From NCBI GenBank assembly GCA_021325025.1, contig JAJPHZ010000034.1, positions 1 to 64,000 of the forward strand: DNA of 64,000 nucleotides, given 5' to 3'. A program made the position numbers and the translations under genes. Numbering within the stretch: position 1 is the first letter of the stretch; each line of letters opens with the position of its first letter. Under the pieces are notes generated by a model. The model did not search any database. It saw only the letters and a list, made by a program, of their open reading frames with translations, and was not told the origin of the DNA. Below are positions 35,532 through 44,368 of this stretch, one piece after another. The DNA comes from Pseudomonadota bacterium. Lineage in GTDB: Bacteria; Desulfobacterota; Binatia; Binatales; Binataceae.

Positions 35532-36637
35532 AGGCGGCGTTCGCGATCATGCTCAAAGATTTGCGCCTTATCGTGCGCGACCGCTTTGCGCTGGTGTTCC
35601 TGCTGCTGGTGCCAATCGTGGTGATTGTCGTGGTTGCTGAAACGCAGGGCGGCAACGGCGTCAAAACCATCCTCTTTCCGATCGTAAACGAAGACCAGGG
35701 CCCGGTTGCGAGCGCACTGAGCAAGGTCTTTCGCAAGTATCTGGACGTGCGTGAGGTCGATCGCCAAACTGCTCACCGGCTGGTCGCAATCGAAAACCAG
35801 GCCGCCGCTGCTCTGATCCTGCCCCGGGGACTGAGCAAGCGCTACCTCAGTGAAAAGCCTTCCACCGTCGAACTGCTCACCGACCCGGCGCGCTGGAGGG
35901 AACTCGAAGCGATCAAGGTCATCCTGTTGCTGGCCGACCGCGAGACCGCGTCCCTTGCGGATCCCCTGAGCCAGGAACTGATCACGATCCAGGAGCGAAA
36001 CATCACCGGCCAGCGGCTTTCATTCTCCTCGCTGGAGCAGAACATTCCCGGCTTCAGCCTGATGTTCGTCCTGCTGACGCTGGTCTTCACCGTGCCGCTG
36101 GGTTTGCGGGAGGAGGAGGTATGGGGCACCAGCGCGCGGCTGTCAGTGGCGCCGGTATCGCAGGCGGCGATTGCGGGGGGCAAGCTGGCGGCGCGGCTGA
36201 GCGTCGGTGTTGCTCAGCTCCTGATCCTTCTGCTGTTCGGACACCTGGTGTTTGGGCTGTCGCTTGGCCATTCACCGGCCGCCCTGGTGTTGGTGGCGGC
36301 CAGCGTGGTGTTTGCGATGGCATGCTTCGCGCTGGTCGTCGCGGCGTTGACACGCACGCGCGAGCAGATCATCCCGGTCGGCTTGAGCGTGGTGTTTCTG
36401 CTGGCCGCAGTGGGTGGGCTGTGGTGGCCTTTTTACGATCAGCCCAAATGGATGCAATTTATCGGGCAGGGGGCGATGACGACCTGGGCGATTTTCGCGA
36501 TCCAGGACGTAATTCTGCGCGACGAGTCGGCCATCGAGCTCCTCCCCAAGGTCCTCTTCCTTTTCGCCTACGGGATCGTCTCGTTCGCTATCGGCCTGAG
36601 CCTGTTCCGTTATGGAAGCCGCCGTGAGGTTTCATGA
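35528..36637 (+). CDS. ABC-2 type transporter permease
   Basis: Inner-membrane protein of 369 residues with the ABC2_membrane_3-like plan. TM1 (FALVFLLLVPIVVIVVVAET) is followed by a large extracytoplasmic domain (residues about 45-175: IVNEDQGPVASALSKVF, LPRGLSKRYLSE). Five TM segments follow: FSLMFVLLTLVFTVPLGL, VAQLLILLLFGHLVFG, LVLVAASVVFAMACFALVVAAL, VFLLAAVGGLWW and FLFAYGIVSFAIGLSLF. The permease should partner the ATPase at 33925. Its ATG overlaps the MlaC-like stop by four bases, and its own stop overlaps the MlaA start. Confidence 0.92.
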   Translation: MKAAFAIMLKDLRLIVRDRFALVFLLLVPIVVIVVVAETQGGNGVKTILFPIVNEDQGPVASALSKVFRKYLDVREVDRQTAHRLVAIENQAAAALILPRGLSKRYLSEKPSTVELLTDPARWRELEAIKVILLLADRETASLADPLSQELITIQERNITGQRLSFSSLEQNIPGFSLMFVLLTLVFTVPLGLREEEVWGTSARLSVAPVSQAAIAGGKLAARLSVGVAQLLILLLFGHLVFGLSLGHSPAALVLVAASVVFAMACFALVVAALTRTREQIIPVGLSVVFLLAAVGGLWWPFYDQPKWMQFIGQGAMTTWAIFAIQDVILRDESAIELLPKVLFLFAYGIVSFAIGLSLFRYGSRREVS

Positions 36638-37611
36638 AGCCCACAAGACGCGGGTATAACGTGACGTCATGCGCAGATGCCACGTTGTTCTACCGGGTTG
36701 CATGCCTGGCTTTGGCACTCGGCGGCATTGCCTGGGCCGGTTGCGGGCTGAACGCGAACGATCAGCGCGCTTCACTTGGCGCGCGTTCACACCTCGGGAC
36801 CTCCGCGCCCGGGGCATCCGAGTGCGCGGCGCTGCAAGATGCGCCGGAGAGTGCCGATTACGACCCGTGGGAGCCATTCAACGAAAAAACTTTCTGGTTC
36901 AATTATCAAGTATTTGACCGTTACCTGATGAAACCGGCTGCGACGGTATGGCACGACGCGATCCCCGAGCCCGCGCGCCGGGGACTTTCCAACGCCTTCT
37001 ACAATGTCGGCGCGCCGGGCCGGCTGGTTAACAACCTCCTCCAGGCCCGGTTCGAAGGTGCCGGATGGGAAACGGCGGACTTGCTGATCAACACCACCAT
37101 CGGAGTCGGCGGACTCATCGATGTTGCCTCCCGGCTGGGCATGCGCAAAAGCGACGCCGACGCCGGACAAACCCTGGGCACCTACGGGTTTGGGCCGGGC
37201 CCCTATCTGGTGCTCCCGCTGCTGCCGCCGCTGACGGTGCGAGACGGAATCGGATATGGCATCGATGGCCTGTTGGATCCGCTCTATTACTTTGTTCCGC
37301 TGATCCCCAACGTAGCGATGTCGGCGGCCAAGGCGCTCAACGATCGCGCTGCCAACCTGCAACTGTTCCAGGATGTAGAGGAAACCTCGCTCGATCTCTA
37401 TGCCGCGGTACGCAACGGCTATCTGCAGCGGCGGGCGCGCAGCATCGCACGAGCCATAGCCGAGCGCGATGGCGACACAGACGCGGATGCGATTTTCCTC
37501 AGCGCGGCCGCGCAAGCCCCTGGCATATGTGCAGATGCCCGGTTGCCCGCAAGTACGCAGCACTTCTCCGCTCCCGGCTTCCAGAGCCCATCCCCGCAAG
37601 TCAACCGATAG
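36634..37611 (+). CDS. MlaA/VacJ-family outer-membrane lipoprotein
   Basis: Protein of 325 residues with lipobox AWAGC (Cys37). The VacJ domain spans about residues 75-275: DPWEPFNEKTFWFNYQVFDRYLMKP, GLSNAFYNVGAPGRLVNNLLQ, INTTIGVGGLIDVASRLGM, ADAGQTLGTYGFGPGPYLVLPLLPP and DPLYYF are family hallmarks. MlaA forms an outer-membrane channel for phospholipids. A C-terminal Arg/Asp/Ala-rich extension lacks known motifs. It is the last gene of the overlapping operon beginning at 33925. Confidence 0.95.
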   Translation: MKPTRRGYNVTSCADATLFYRVACLALALGGIAWAGCGLNANDQRASLGARSHLGTSAPGASECAALQDAPESADYDPWEPFNEKTFWFNYQVFDRYLMKPAATVWHDAIPEPARRGLSNAFYNVGAPGRLVNNLLQARFEGAGWETADLLINTTIGVGGLIDVASRLGMRKSDADAGQTLGTYGFGPGPYLVLPLLPPLTVRDGIGYGIDGLLDPLYYFVPLIPNVAMSAAKALNDRAANLQLFQDVEETSLDLYAAVRNGYLQRRARSIARAIAERDGDTDADAIFLSAAAQAPGICADARLPASTQHFSAPGFQSPSPQVNR

Positions 37612-37742
37612 ACACGACCGGGTGTCGTCACCCCGCGCTCTATCCGGCGACTCCGGCGTTGTCCAGCGGTCCCGGCATGTGCAACATTGCCGTCGAACCT
37701 CGGCGCACGCGGGCTGTCGGCCCGCAAGGAGCCACGCAGGCT

Positions 37743-38957
37743 ATGAGCAAGACAAAGCTCGATTACAAGTTCGTCTCGGGAGACGGTCACGTGACCGAGC
37801 CCGTCAATCTATGGACCGAGCGGATGGAGCGCCGCTTTCGCGACCGCGCGCCACGCGCAGTCGCAGGCAAGGACCTGCCGCTGCTCAAGGCTTACGCCGG
37901 AGTTCCGATGTCCGCCGACGCGCAGACCAGCGATTTTTTCGTGATCGACGGCCTGGTGCCGGTGGACTTCATCGATACCATCGCCACGATGGCCAATGAG
38001 AAGGCCGCCGGCACGCCGATTACGGGGCGCCATCACAATCGCGCCTCCGAGGCGCGCGTGGGCGCGACCGACCCCCACGCCCGGCTTGCCGACCAGGACC
38101 TCGACAACCTGCGCGCCGAGGTGATCTATCCCAACTACGCGATGTACATGTTCGGCGCGCCCGACCTCGACTATCGGCGCGAGTGCTTGCGCGTTTACAA
38201 TGACTGGCTGGCCGAGTATTGCGCAGTGGCCCCCAATCGCCTGGTGGGCGTGGCGCCTTTGCCGCTGGGCGGTCCCATTCAGTGGGCCGTGGCCGAGGCG
38301 TATCGCGCGGCCAGGCTGGGGCTTAGGTCGGTGCTGCTCCCGGCGGACACTCCCGACCGGCCATGGAGCGACCCCTATTACGTCCCGCTGTGGGAAGCGC
38401 TGTCGGACCTCGATTTGCCCATTGGCTTTCACAATTCGGCAACCGAGCAGTTCCTGCGTCAGTCTCCGCTCGACCATCCCGACCGCCAGACAATCAAGGG
38501 CCTTGCCCTTCAGTTGGGTTCCTACAACATCGTCGATATCAAGATCGGCGGACAGATGCGCAGTCTGACCGGTCTGATCGGCTCGGCCGTGCCGGCGCGC
38601 TTTCCCAAGCTGCGCTTCGTGATTGCCGAAGGCGGCATCGGCTGGGTTCCCTCCGTGATCAGGCTGATGGACCATTGGTGGGAGGATCACCATCACTGGC
38701 TGGAACCGAAACTGGAGGAACCGCCGAGCTTTTATTATCGGCGTCAGTTCTGGAACACGTTCGAAGACGATCGCGCCGGACTGCTCAGCCGCGAACTGCT
38801 CAACATCGATCATCTCATGTGGGGTTCGGACTATCCGCACACCGAGGGTACGTTCCCCAATTCGAAGCAACGCGTGAGCAAGGATTTTGCCGGAGTACCG
38901 GCGGGCGTCGCGCGCAAAATTCTGGTCGACAACGCGGCGCATCTGTATGGAATCTAA
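37743..38957 (+). CDS. Amidohydrolase family (Amidohydro_2)
   Basis: Metal-dependent TIM-barrel hydrolase/decarboxylase of 404 residues. Landmarks: FVSGDGHVTEPVNLW (metal strand 1, DGH), RAEVIYPNYAMYMFG, RLVGVAPLPLGG, LPIGFHNSATEQF (metal His), RFPKLRFVIAEGGIGWVPS, and HLMWGSDYPHTEGTFP with the catalytic Asp. ATG 37743 is the first sensible start; upstream in-frame sequence overlaps the MlaA gene. It lies 19 bases before a GMC oxidoreductase, so the two form a probable catabolic pair. Confidence 0.93.
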   Translation: MSKTKLDYKFVSGDGHVTEPVNLWTERMERRFRDRAPRAVAGKDLPLLKAYAGVPMSADAQTSDFFVIDGLVPVDFIDTIATMANEKAAGTPITGRHHNRASEARVGATDPHARLADQDLDNLRAEVIYPNYAMYMFGAPDLDYRRECLRVYNDWLAEYCAVAPNRLVGVAPLPLGGPIQWAVAEAYRAARLGLRSVLLPADTPDRPWSDPYYVPLWEALSDLDLPIGFHNSATEQFLRQSPLDHPDRQTIKGLALQLGSYNIVDIKIGGQMRSLTGLIGSAVPARFPKLRFVIAEGGIGWVPSVIRLMDHWWEDHHHWLEPKLEEPPSFYYRRQFWNTFEDDRAGLLSRELLNIDHLMWGSDYPHTEGTFPNSKQRVSKDFAGVPAGVARKILVDNAAHLYGI

Positions 38958-38975
38958 AGAACTTCAGGCAAGAGG

Positions 38976-40529
38976 GTGAAGTACGATCACATCATAGTAG
39001 GAGCCGGAGCGGCCGGGGCGATTGTCGCCGGCCGTCTGAGCGAAGATAGTGGACGGTCAGTGCTGCTGCTTGAGGCAGGCCCTGATTATCCCGACCTGGA
39101 CTCGATGCCCGACGTAGTGCGGGTCGGATACACGGGCTACGCGCCCGCGTACGATAACTGGATGGACCAACGGCACATCCGGCGCTGGACCGCCAAGGCC
39201 ACGGCCAACACTGAGACCGTCCCGTTCGTGGGCAAGGTGGCGGGCGGCGGCAGCGCGGTGAACGGCGCGATGTTCGTCCGCGGCGTCCCGGAGGATTACG
39301 ACGCCTGGGCTGCAGCCGGAAACGATTTGTGGGGTTTCGACCACTGCCTGCGTTATTTTCGCAAGCTGGAAAACGACCTTGACTTCGGCGCCACCGATTA
39401 TCACGGCGGTGCCGGACCCATAAAGGCCGTGCGTCCAAAGCCTGCGCAATGGCTGCCCGATCAGAAGGCCTTTTACGACGCCTGCCGCGCGGCAGGATTT
39501 GCCGACTGCCCCGACCACAACCTGCCCCACTCGGCCGGCGTCGGTCCGATGGCATTCAACAACCCCGGCGGCGTGCGCTGCAGCACCGCGATCGGCTACC
39601 TCAACCCCGCCCGCCATCGCCTCAACCTCACCATCCGCGCCAATTGCACCGTCAGGCGCATCCTTTTCGACGGCAAAAAGGCGCTCGGCCTTGAGGTCGA
39701 CAGCAGCGGCGAGCGCTTCACCGTGCAGGGCGAGGAGATCATCCTGAGCGCGGGCGCCGCAATGACGCCTCAGTTGCTGATGCTCTCCGGCGTAGGCCCG
39801 GCGGATCACCTGCGCAGCTTTGGCATCGCGGTGGTTCACGACCTGCCGGGAGTCGGCGCCAACCTGCGCGATCATCCCTACAGCTACGTCAACCTGCGCA
39901 CCAAAAAAGGCTATCCTCTTAATCCGCGCGGACCTTGGATTCAGATCGCGCTGCGCTACACCGCCGCCGGCTCGCCCCATCGCAACGACATCCAGATGAT
40001 GATGACCTCGGTGACCCATCAGTTCAGCACCGACGGCCAGGTCGTCCCGATCGGCATTTCCATCGGACCGGCGTTGTATCTGTCGATGAACTGCGGCGAA
40101 CTGCGCCTTCAGTCCGCCGATCCCGACGTGCAGCCCGCGATCGACTACCGCTATTTCGAAGACGAGTTCGATCGGCGCCGCATGCGCGAGGCGCTTAGAC
40201 TGGCGGTAAAACTCAGCGAACACGAAAGCTTCAAGGGCATCGTCGAGGAACGAATCGCGCCGACCGACGCGGAGCTGGCCGACGATCGGGCGCTGGACGA
40301 CTACATTGTGCGCAGTGCCGGCACCTGCCAGCACATTTCGGGAACCTGCAAGATGGGGTCGGCCGGCGATTCGATGGCGGTGGTCGATCAGCTCGGCCGC
40401 GTGCACGGGGTGCGCAACCTCAGGGTCGCCGACGCCTCGATCATGCCGCATTGCCCGCGCGCCAATACCAATCTCACTACGATGATGATCGGCGAGCGTA
40501 TCGCGGATTTGATTCGGCACGGCGGCTGA
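38976..40529 (+). CDS. GMC-family FAD oxidoreductase (choline dehydrogenase-like)
   Basis: Flavoenzyme of 517 residues. The FAD motif is IIVGAGAAGAIVAGRLSE (start) with the acidic LLLEAGPD; the GMC signature 1 region has KVAGGGSAVNGAMFVRG; signature 2 is GAAMTPQLLMLSGVGPAD. The C-terminal active-site half has QHISGTCKMG (His) and CPRANTNLTTMMIGERIADLI (Asn). GMC enzymes oxidise alcohols. A close paralogue, similar across its length, lies at 52265. The start is GTG 38976. Confidence 0.94.
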   Translation: MKYDHIIVGAGAAGAIVAGRLSEDSGRSVLLLEAGPDYPDLDSMPDVVRVGYTGYAPAYDNWMDQRHIRRWTAKATANTETVPFVGKVAGGGSAVNGAMFVRGVPEDYDAWAAAGNDLWGFDHCLRYFRKLENDLDFGATDYHGGAGPIKAVRPKPAQWLPDQKAFYDACRAAGFADCPDHNLPHSAGVGPMAFNNPGGVRCSTAIGYLNPARHRLNLTIRANCTVRRILFDGKKALGLEVDSSGERFTVQGEEIILSAGAAMTPQLLMLSGVGPADHLRSFGIAVVHDLPGVGANLRDHPYSYVNLRTKKGYPLNPRGPWIQIALRYTAAGSPHRNDIQMMMTSVTHQFSTDGQVVPIGISIGPALYLSMNCGELRLQSADPDVQPAIDYRYFEDEFDRRRMREALRLAVKLSEHESFKGIVEERIAPTDAELADDRALDDYIVRSAGTCQHISGTCKMGSAGDSMAVVDQLGRVHGVRNLRVADASIMPHCPRANTNLTTMMIGERIADLIRHGG

Positions 40530-40569
40530 TGAGCATCCGTTAACCCCACCGAAATCTACAAAATGTAAG

Positions 40570-40601
40570 ACGGGCGGGTTCCCGCCGAGGAGCCCGCCCG
40601 T
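40570..40601. terminator. GC-rich hairpin between convergent genes
   Basis: ACGGGCGGG (40570-40578) pairs with CCCGCCCGT (40593-40601) across a 14-base loop. It lies between the stops of convergent genes at 40529 and 40668, so it could serve both. No T-run is evident. Confidence 0.5.
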
Positions 40602-40667
40602 AACTGCCATATCCAAAGCCGACCGCCGCAGCCGCGTCAGACCGGGTCGCTGCGCGGCGCGGGCGCT

Positions 40668-41207
40668 TTACTCAACGCTCTGAGGGCCACCCTGAGCGTC
40701 GCCGGGAATCTCGGCGGCCGCGGCGTCGCCGGCCGCGCTGCGCGCCTGTTTGAAGTATTCACGCGCCTGCTCCCGGGTGCTCTTGTGCAGCGCCGCCAGA
40801 TTCTTGTACAGGCCCTCTGCCGCGCTCAGTTGTTTGGCATTGAGCAACCCGCACACCCTGACCGCCGCCGCGTCCTCGTCCTGGAGCAGCTTCAGCTTGG
40901 CCGCCGACAGGCTGTTCTGCAGCGAACCCAGGTTATCCTTCTTCTCCAGAATGCCCAAGGTCAGAGCTTCTCTGGCGCTCTGCACGTTTTGATGGTCGGT
41001 CATCAGGTTGCCCTTGACATCGGCGAAAATGGATTTGAGATCGGCGCGCTGATCGGGGGTCATCACGGCGATGCAGGCGCGGGCCGCCGCCGATCCATGA
41101 TGGCGGCCGCCGGGACCAAATCCGCCATGCGCATAGGCTGCTTCTGCCAACAGTGCCGCACCGCCCGCCACTGCGGCGGCGATTGACAAGACATACTTCG
41201 GTTTCAT
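40668..41207 (-). CDS. Spy/CpxP-like periplasmic protein
   Basis: Secreted protein of 179 residues (signal AAAVAGGAALLAEAAYAHG). The mature part is a long helical LTxxQ-type domain: VMTPDQRADLKSIFADVKGN, repeated heptad-like Leu/Ala helices, and NAKQLSAAEGLYKNLAALH. Spy/CpxP relatives are periplasmic chaperones or stress sensors, often metal-responsive. A His-rich segment (GPGGRHHGS) follows the signal. AAGGAGTGAG supports ATG 41207. It is on the same strand as, but well separated from, the sigma/anti-sigma/Spy operon at 41906-43395. Confidence 0.75.
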   Translation of the reverse strand: MKPKYVLSIAAAVAGGAALLAEAAYAHGGFGPGGRHHGSAAARACIAVMTPDQRADLKSIFADVKGNLMTDHQNVQSAREALTLGILEKKDNLGSLQNSLSAAKLKLLQDEDAAAVRVCGLLNAKQLSAAEGLYKNLAALHKSTREQAREYFKQARSAAGDAAAAEIPGDAQGGPQSVE

Positions 41208-41905
41208 TCTCTCACTCCTTTTTCTGTCCGGACCGCCTTGCACAGCGGCTCACATGGGAAAGACGGTATCGAGCGCGCGCGGTTGACTTCGAATTCTGCA
41301 GAGCTGTCTATTTGGATCCAATCAGGAAAAGCGGCCGGAAATATACAATCAACTTTGAAGCGAAAATAATCGCCACGCCGGAATTCAGGAGCGCTTCTCC
41401 TGAACCCTCTGGGTACACAAAAAGGGAGTAGGCACAGAAATCTCCGGGATGGTGCTGCCGGCTGTGACTGTTGGGCGCAGACGAGGCGCATCGCCCAGAT
41501 AAGAGACCTAACCCCCGGCCCCTTCCCGACACGGGAAGGGGTGGCAGAGAAAGCTTGCCCTTCTCATTTTCCAGGAGAGGAACATCAACATCCGCGTCGG
41601 CTTGCATTGCGATACCGACAAACCGACGTTCCCCTTATGTCATGGGGAGGGTTTGAGTGGCTTGGACGTAGAATTTACTCTCACTTTGAGGTTACGCGTT
41701 GCCAGCAGTGTCATTCCGAATCACCAGTGAGTAGTCTCAACGGCGCTTCGAAGGCGGCCGAAGCCATTAGTCACTCCAACCGGTGGTTGCCAGGCACGTG
41801 TCATCGTTGAAGCTCCTTACCGGCCACAGAATGGGCGCCTCGGCGGCGCCAGAGCGCCGGTGATGCAAGCGAGTTGGCGGCGAAGCGTAGTCAAAGAATT
41901 TAGCG
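41208..41905. other. Intergenic region with hairpin repeat
   Basis: About 700 bases between two Spy-like genes; no gene supported. It includes dispersed hairpin repeat copy 2 (41507-41546). The rest shows no recognisable motif, although it should contain the promoter of the gene at 41207. Confidence 0.5.
41507..41546. repeat. Small dispersed intergenic hairpin repeat, copy 2
   Basis: Begins CCTAACCCCCGG, then CCCCTTCCCG (41519-41528), ACA loop, CGGGAAGGGG (41532-41541). The CCTAACCC start is shared with the copy at 57805; the class matches that at 4451. It looks like the widespread cctaaccc/ccttccc-gggaagggg intergenic repeat. Confidence 0.6.
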
Positions 41906-42397
41906 CTACTCGTCGCCGCCGGGCGGCTCGGGCTTGTCCCCCTGCATCTGGCGGATCAATGCGGCTTCCTGACGATGCAGGTCTTCGAGCCTGGCATGGA
42001 ATGCGGCGGCATCCTTGAGTTGCTTGGGGGTCATAAGTTTACGCGCGGCAAGCGCAATCGCGACGCGCTCGTCGATCATGGCCGCCTGCGCAGCCTTGAG
42101 CTGGGCGACCTCCCGGCTTACGTCCACGGACGGATCGGTGGAGAGCAGTTTATCAATCAGCGCCTCGCGTGCATTATGCAGGTTCTGGCGCAGCGACTGT
42201 AGCTTGGCGCGATCGGCCTTGACCATCGACAAAAACGCCAGCTTCTGTTCGGGGCTGAGCACGGCCTCAAAAGGCATCATGGCGAGCCGTTCGCGGGCGC
42301 GGCCGTCAGGTCCGTCGTGGAAAGCGGGTGCCGCGGCGGCGAATATGCCCAGCGCGGCCAGAGCGAGCACGGTTGCGAAAAGAAATTTTCTGAGCAT
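41906..42397 (-). CDS. Spy/CpxP/CnrX-like periplasmic sensor protein
   Basis: Protein of 163 residues with signal peptide (FLFATVLALAALGIFAAAAPAF). The mature domain is helical: FEAVLSPEQKLAFLSMVKADRAKLQSLRQNL and AARKLMTPKQLKDAAAFHARLEDL are LTxxQ-like repeats of the Spy/CpxP/CnrX superfamily. It lies 18 bases after an anti-sigma factor on the same strand, in the arrangement sigma, anti-sigma, Spy-like. In CnrYXH systems the equivalent protein is the periplasmic metal sensor; by analogy this is the probable signal input. Confidence 0.82.
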   Translation of the reverse strand: MLRKFLFATVLALAALGIFAAAAPAFHDGPDGRARERLAMMPFEAVLSPEQKLAFLSMVKADRAKLQSLRQNLHNAREALIDKLLSTDPSVDVSREVAQLKAAQAAMIDERVAIALAARKLMTPKQLKDAAAFHARLEDLHRQEAALIRQMQGDKPEPPGGDE

Positions 42398-42415
42398 AGG
42401 TTTAAGGACCCCCCC

Positions 42416-42868
42416 TTACTGGCATCCGGGCCCCAGCGGATCGCTCATGTCGGAGCACGAGTCGCCGCCGAATTCGTCTTGCACGTATGCAGCATAGATC
42501 GCCGAGGCCGGTTCAAGGGCTGAAACCTGGATCGCCGCGGTGGACCGCACCGGGGCATGGCGCGCCACCGACACGCCAACCGGCAGCTCCACGAGCGACG
42601 CCCCGCGCAGCGACCATCCACCTGCAAACGCCGCGATCGCCGCCGCAGCGGAAATGGCCAGGCGCCATCGCGAGAAACTCCATCCATGCACACCACGGCG
42701 GCGCGGCAGAGCGGCCTCCAGCGCCTGCGTGATCAGGTTCAGGTCAGACTCCAGCGCCTTCAGGCGCCCGGCGCACGCCAGACAGCTCCTCAGATGTGCC
42801 AGCTCATCGCTGGCACCCTCACCCGTATAACATTGCAGCAAGGACTGCTCGGATAGACATCGATTCAT
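42416..42868 (-). CDS. Zinc-binding anti-sigma factor (ZAS type)
   Basis: Membrane protein of 150 residues. The N-terminal anti-sigma domain carries the HxxxCxxC zinc motif (His25, Cys29, Cys32). A single TM helix follows (WRLAISAAAAIAAFAGGWSL, about residues 72-91), then a periplasmic tail ending in two cysteines (DSCSDM, GPGCQ). It starts at 42868, overlapping the sigma factor stop by four bases, the usual ECF sigma/anti-sigma coupling. The periplasmic Cys pair could sense redox or metal. Confidence 0.85.
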   Translation of the reverse strand: MNRCLSEQSLLQCYTGEGASDELAHLRSCLACAGRLKALESDLNLITQALEAALPRRRGVHGWSFSRWRLAISAAAAIAAFAGGWSLRGASLVELPVGVSVARHAPVRSTAAIQVSALEPASAIYAAYVQDEFGGDSCSDMSDPLGPGCQ

Positions 42869-43395
42869 AGTTCTTTGCCGATTCCTTTGCGCAGCTCGCG
42901 CACCGCGCGGAACAGATGCTGTTTGACGCTGCCCTGGCTCAGACCCAGCTGCGCGGCGACCTCCTCGGTCGACCACCCCTCGAAATGGCGCAGCGCGAAG
43001 ATCTCGCGCTGACGTGCGGAAAGCCTGCCGAACTTTTCCCACACCATCCGCTGCGTCTCCCGCTGCAGCGCGCTCTCCTCAGCGCTGTGATGGCTGTGAG
43101 CCTTGAACTCATCGAATTCTTCAGTGCGCCCCCGCCATCGCCGCCACCAACTGGAGCGCAGGCGGTCGCGGCAGGCATTGACCGCGACCGTAGCCAGCCA
43201 CTTGTTCCAGGCCTCCGGCCGCCCTCCGGAGCGGTAGAAACGAAAGGCCTTCAGAAAGATCTCCTGGGCCACTTCCTCGGCCTCATCGGCGTCCGCCAGT
43301 ATCAGGCGGCACAGCCGCAGCACCCGCGCCCGATGCTCCGCGTAGAGGTCGCGAAAGTCGTCGTGCTCCAGCGGCAAAACGTCCACCTTGCCCAT
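42865..43395 (-). CDS. ECF-family RNA polymerase sigma factor
   Basis: Protein of 176 residues with domains sigma2 (DLYAEHRARVLRLCRLILAD, AEEVAQEIFLKAF, WLATVAVNACRDRLR) and sigma4 (RLSARQREIFALRHFEGWST, AAQLGLSQGSVKQHLFRA). It lacks domain 3, as ECF sigmas do. First gene of the sigma/anti-sigma/Spy-like operon. It probably controls envelope or metal stress genes, perhaps its own operon. Confidence 0.93.
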   Translation of the reverse strand: MGKVDVLPLEHDDFRDLYAEHRARVLRLCRLILADADEAEEVAQEIFLKAFRFYRSGGRPEAWNKWLATVAVNACRDRLRSSWWRRWRGRTEEFDEFKAHSHHSAEESALQRETQRMVWEKFGRLSARQREIFALRHFEGWSTEEVAAQLGLSQGSVKQHLFRAVRELRKGIGKEL

Positions 43396-43489
43396 CTGGT
43401 TTATTAGACGATGACAGCGCCATTCCCGTTGACGCCGGGCGATTGGCTAAATTTTCTCGATCCCTTCGCCCCTTTCGTAACGCTGGGCG

Positions 43490-44257
43490 TCAGGGCGTGG
43501 TATCAACGCCCCCCGACACCTCGATTACCGCTCCTGTGATGTAGGACGACGCGTCGGAGGCGAGGAAGATGCATGGGTAGGCGATTTCCTGCGGTGTGCC
43601 CAGGCGCTTGAGCGCACGCGTCGCCGCCATCCGGTGCTTGGTTTCCTCGTCAAGCAGCAACTCCCAGGCGGGCGTCTCGATCGGACCCAGAACCAGACAG
43701 TTGACACGGATACCGTAGCGTGCCCATTCCGCCGACTGGGTCCTGGTCAGGTTGTTGACGCCGGCCTTGGCAGCCGCATACGGGGGATAGATGGCAAAGC
43801 CGGTCAGCGACGCTTCGCTGCTGATATTGATGATCGAGCCGGGGCTTTTCTGTGCGATGAATTGGCGGGCCGCCGCGCGCGAACAGAAGAACACACCGTC
43901 CAGATTGACCGCGACAATCGCCCGCCAGGCGTTTGGAGAAAGCTCCAACGAAGGGATCTTCAGGCTCGCGCCATGGTTGTTGATGATCACGTCGAGGCGC
44001 CCGAAATGGCGCACCGCCGCGGCGACCATCTCGTCGACCGCCGCCGCGTCGCGCACGTCGCACACCTGGTACTCGCACACCCCGCCCTCGGCGCGGACCT
44101 GGTCGCGCACCATGGCCAGGTTTTCGGCCTTGCGGCTGGCAATCAGCACTCGAGCGCCGGCGCGGGCGAACTCGCGCGCAATTCCGGCGCCGACCCCGGT
44201 CCCGCCCCCCGTGATGATCGCAACCTTACCTTCGACACTGAACTTAGCGGAATTCAT
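43490..44257 (-). CDS. Short-chain dehydrogenase/reductase (SDR)
   Basis: SDR of 255 residues: TGGGTGVGAG loop, NNHG (variant of NNAG), catalytic Ser in NISSEAS, YAAAK catalytic pair, and the ending ITGAVIEVSGG. The Arg in LIASRKAEN suggests NADP(H). ATG 44257 follows AAAGGAAG. It belongs to the same broad class as the SDR at 29991. Substrate unknown. Confidence 0.94.
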   Translation of the reverse strand: MNSAKFSVEGKVAIITGGGTGVGAGIAREFARAGARVLIASRKAENLAMVRDQVRAEGGVCEYQVCDVRDAAAVDEMVAAAVRHFGRLDVIINNHGASLKIPSLELSPNAWRAIVAVNLDGVFFCSRAAARQFIAQKSPGSIINISSEASLTGFAIYPPYAAAKAGVNNLTRTQSAEWARYGIRVNCLVLGPIETPAWELLLDEETKHRMAATRALKRLGTPQEIAYPCIFLASDASSYITGAVIEVSGGVDTTP

Positions 44258-44368
44258 CGCTTGCTTCCTTTCGAGCATCTCACGGCTGGCAAAGCGCGGC
44301 GGGAGAGCCAAGAATCGTCAATACTTAACCGCTGGCGGCGGTTGGCGCCAGCTATCGAGGAGCTTCCG

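Noticed and set aside
43396..43460. ECF-type autoregulated promoter (GGGAAT ... GTCTAA)
   Set aside because: The two elements are only about 10-11 bases apart, too close for an ECF promoter.
43634..44368. Upstream extension of the small gene at 44369
   Set aside because: It is antisense to the SDR gene; the GTG at 44369 with GAGGAG upstream is the sensible start.
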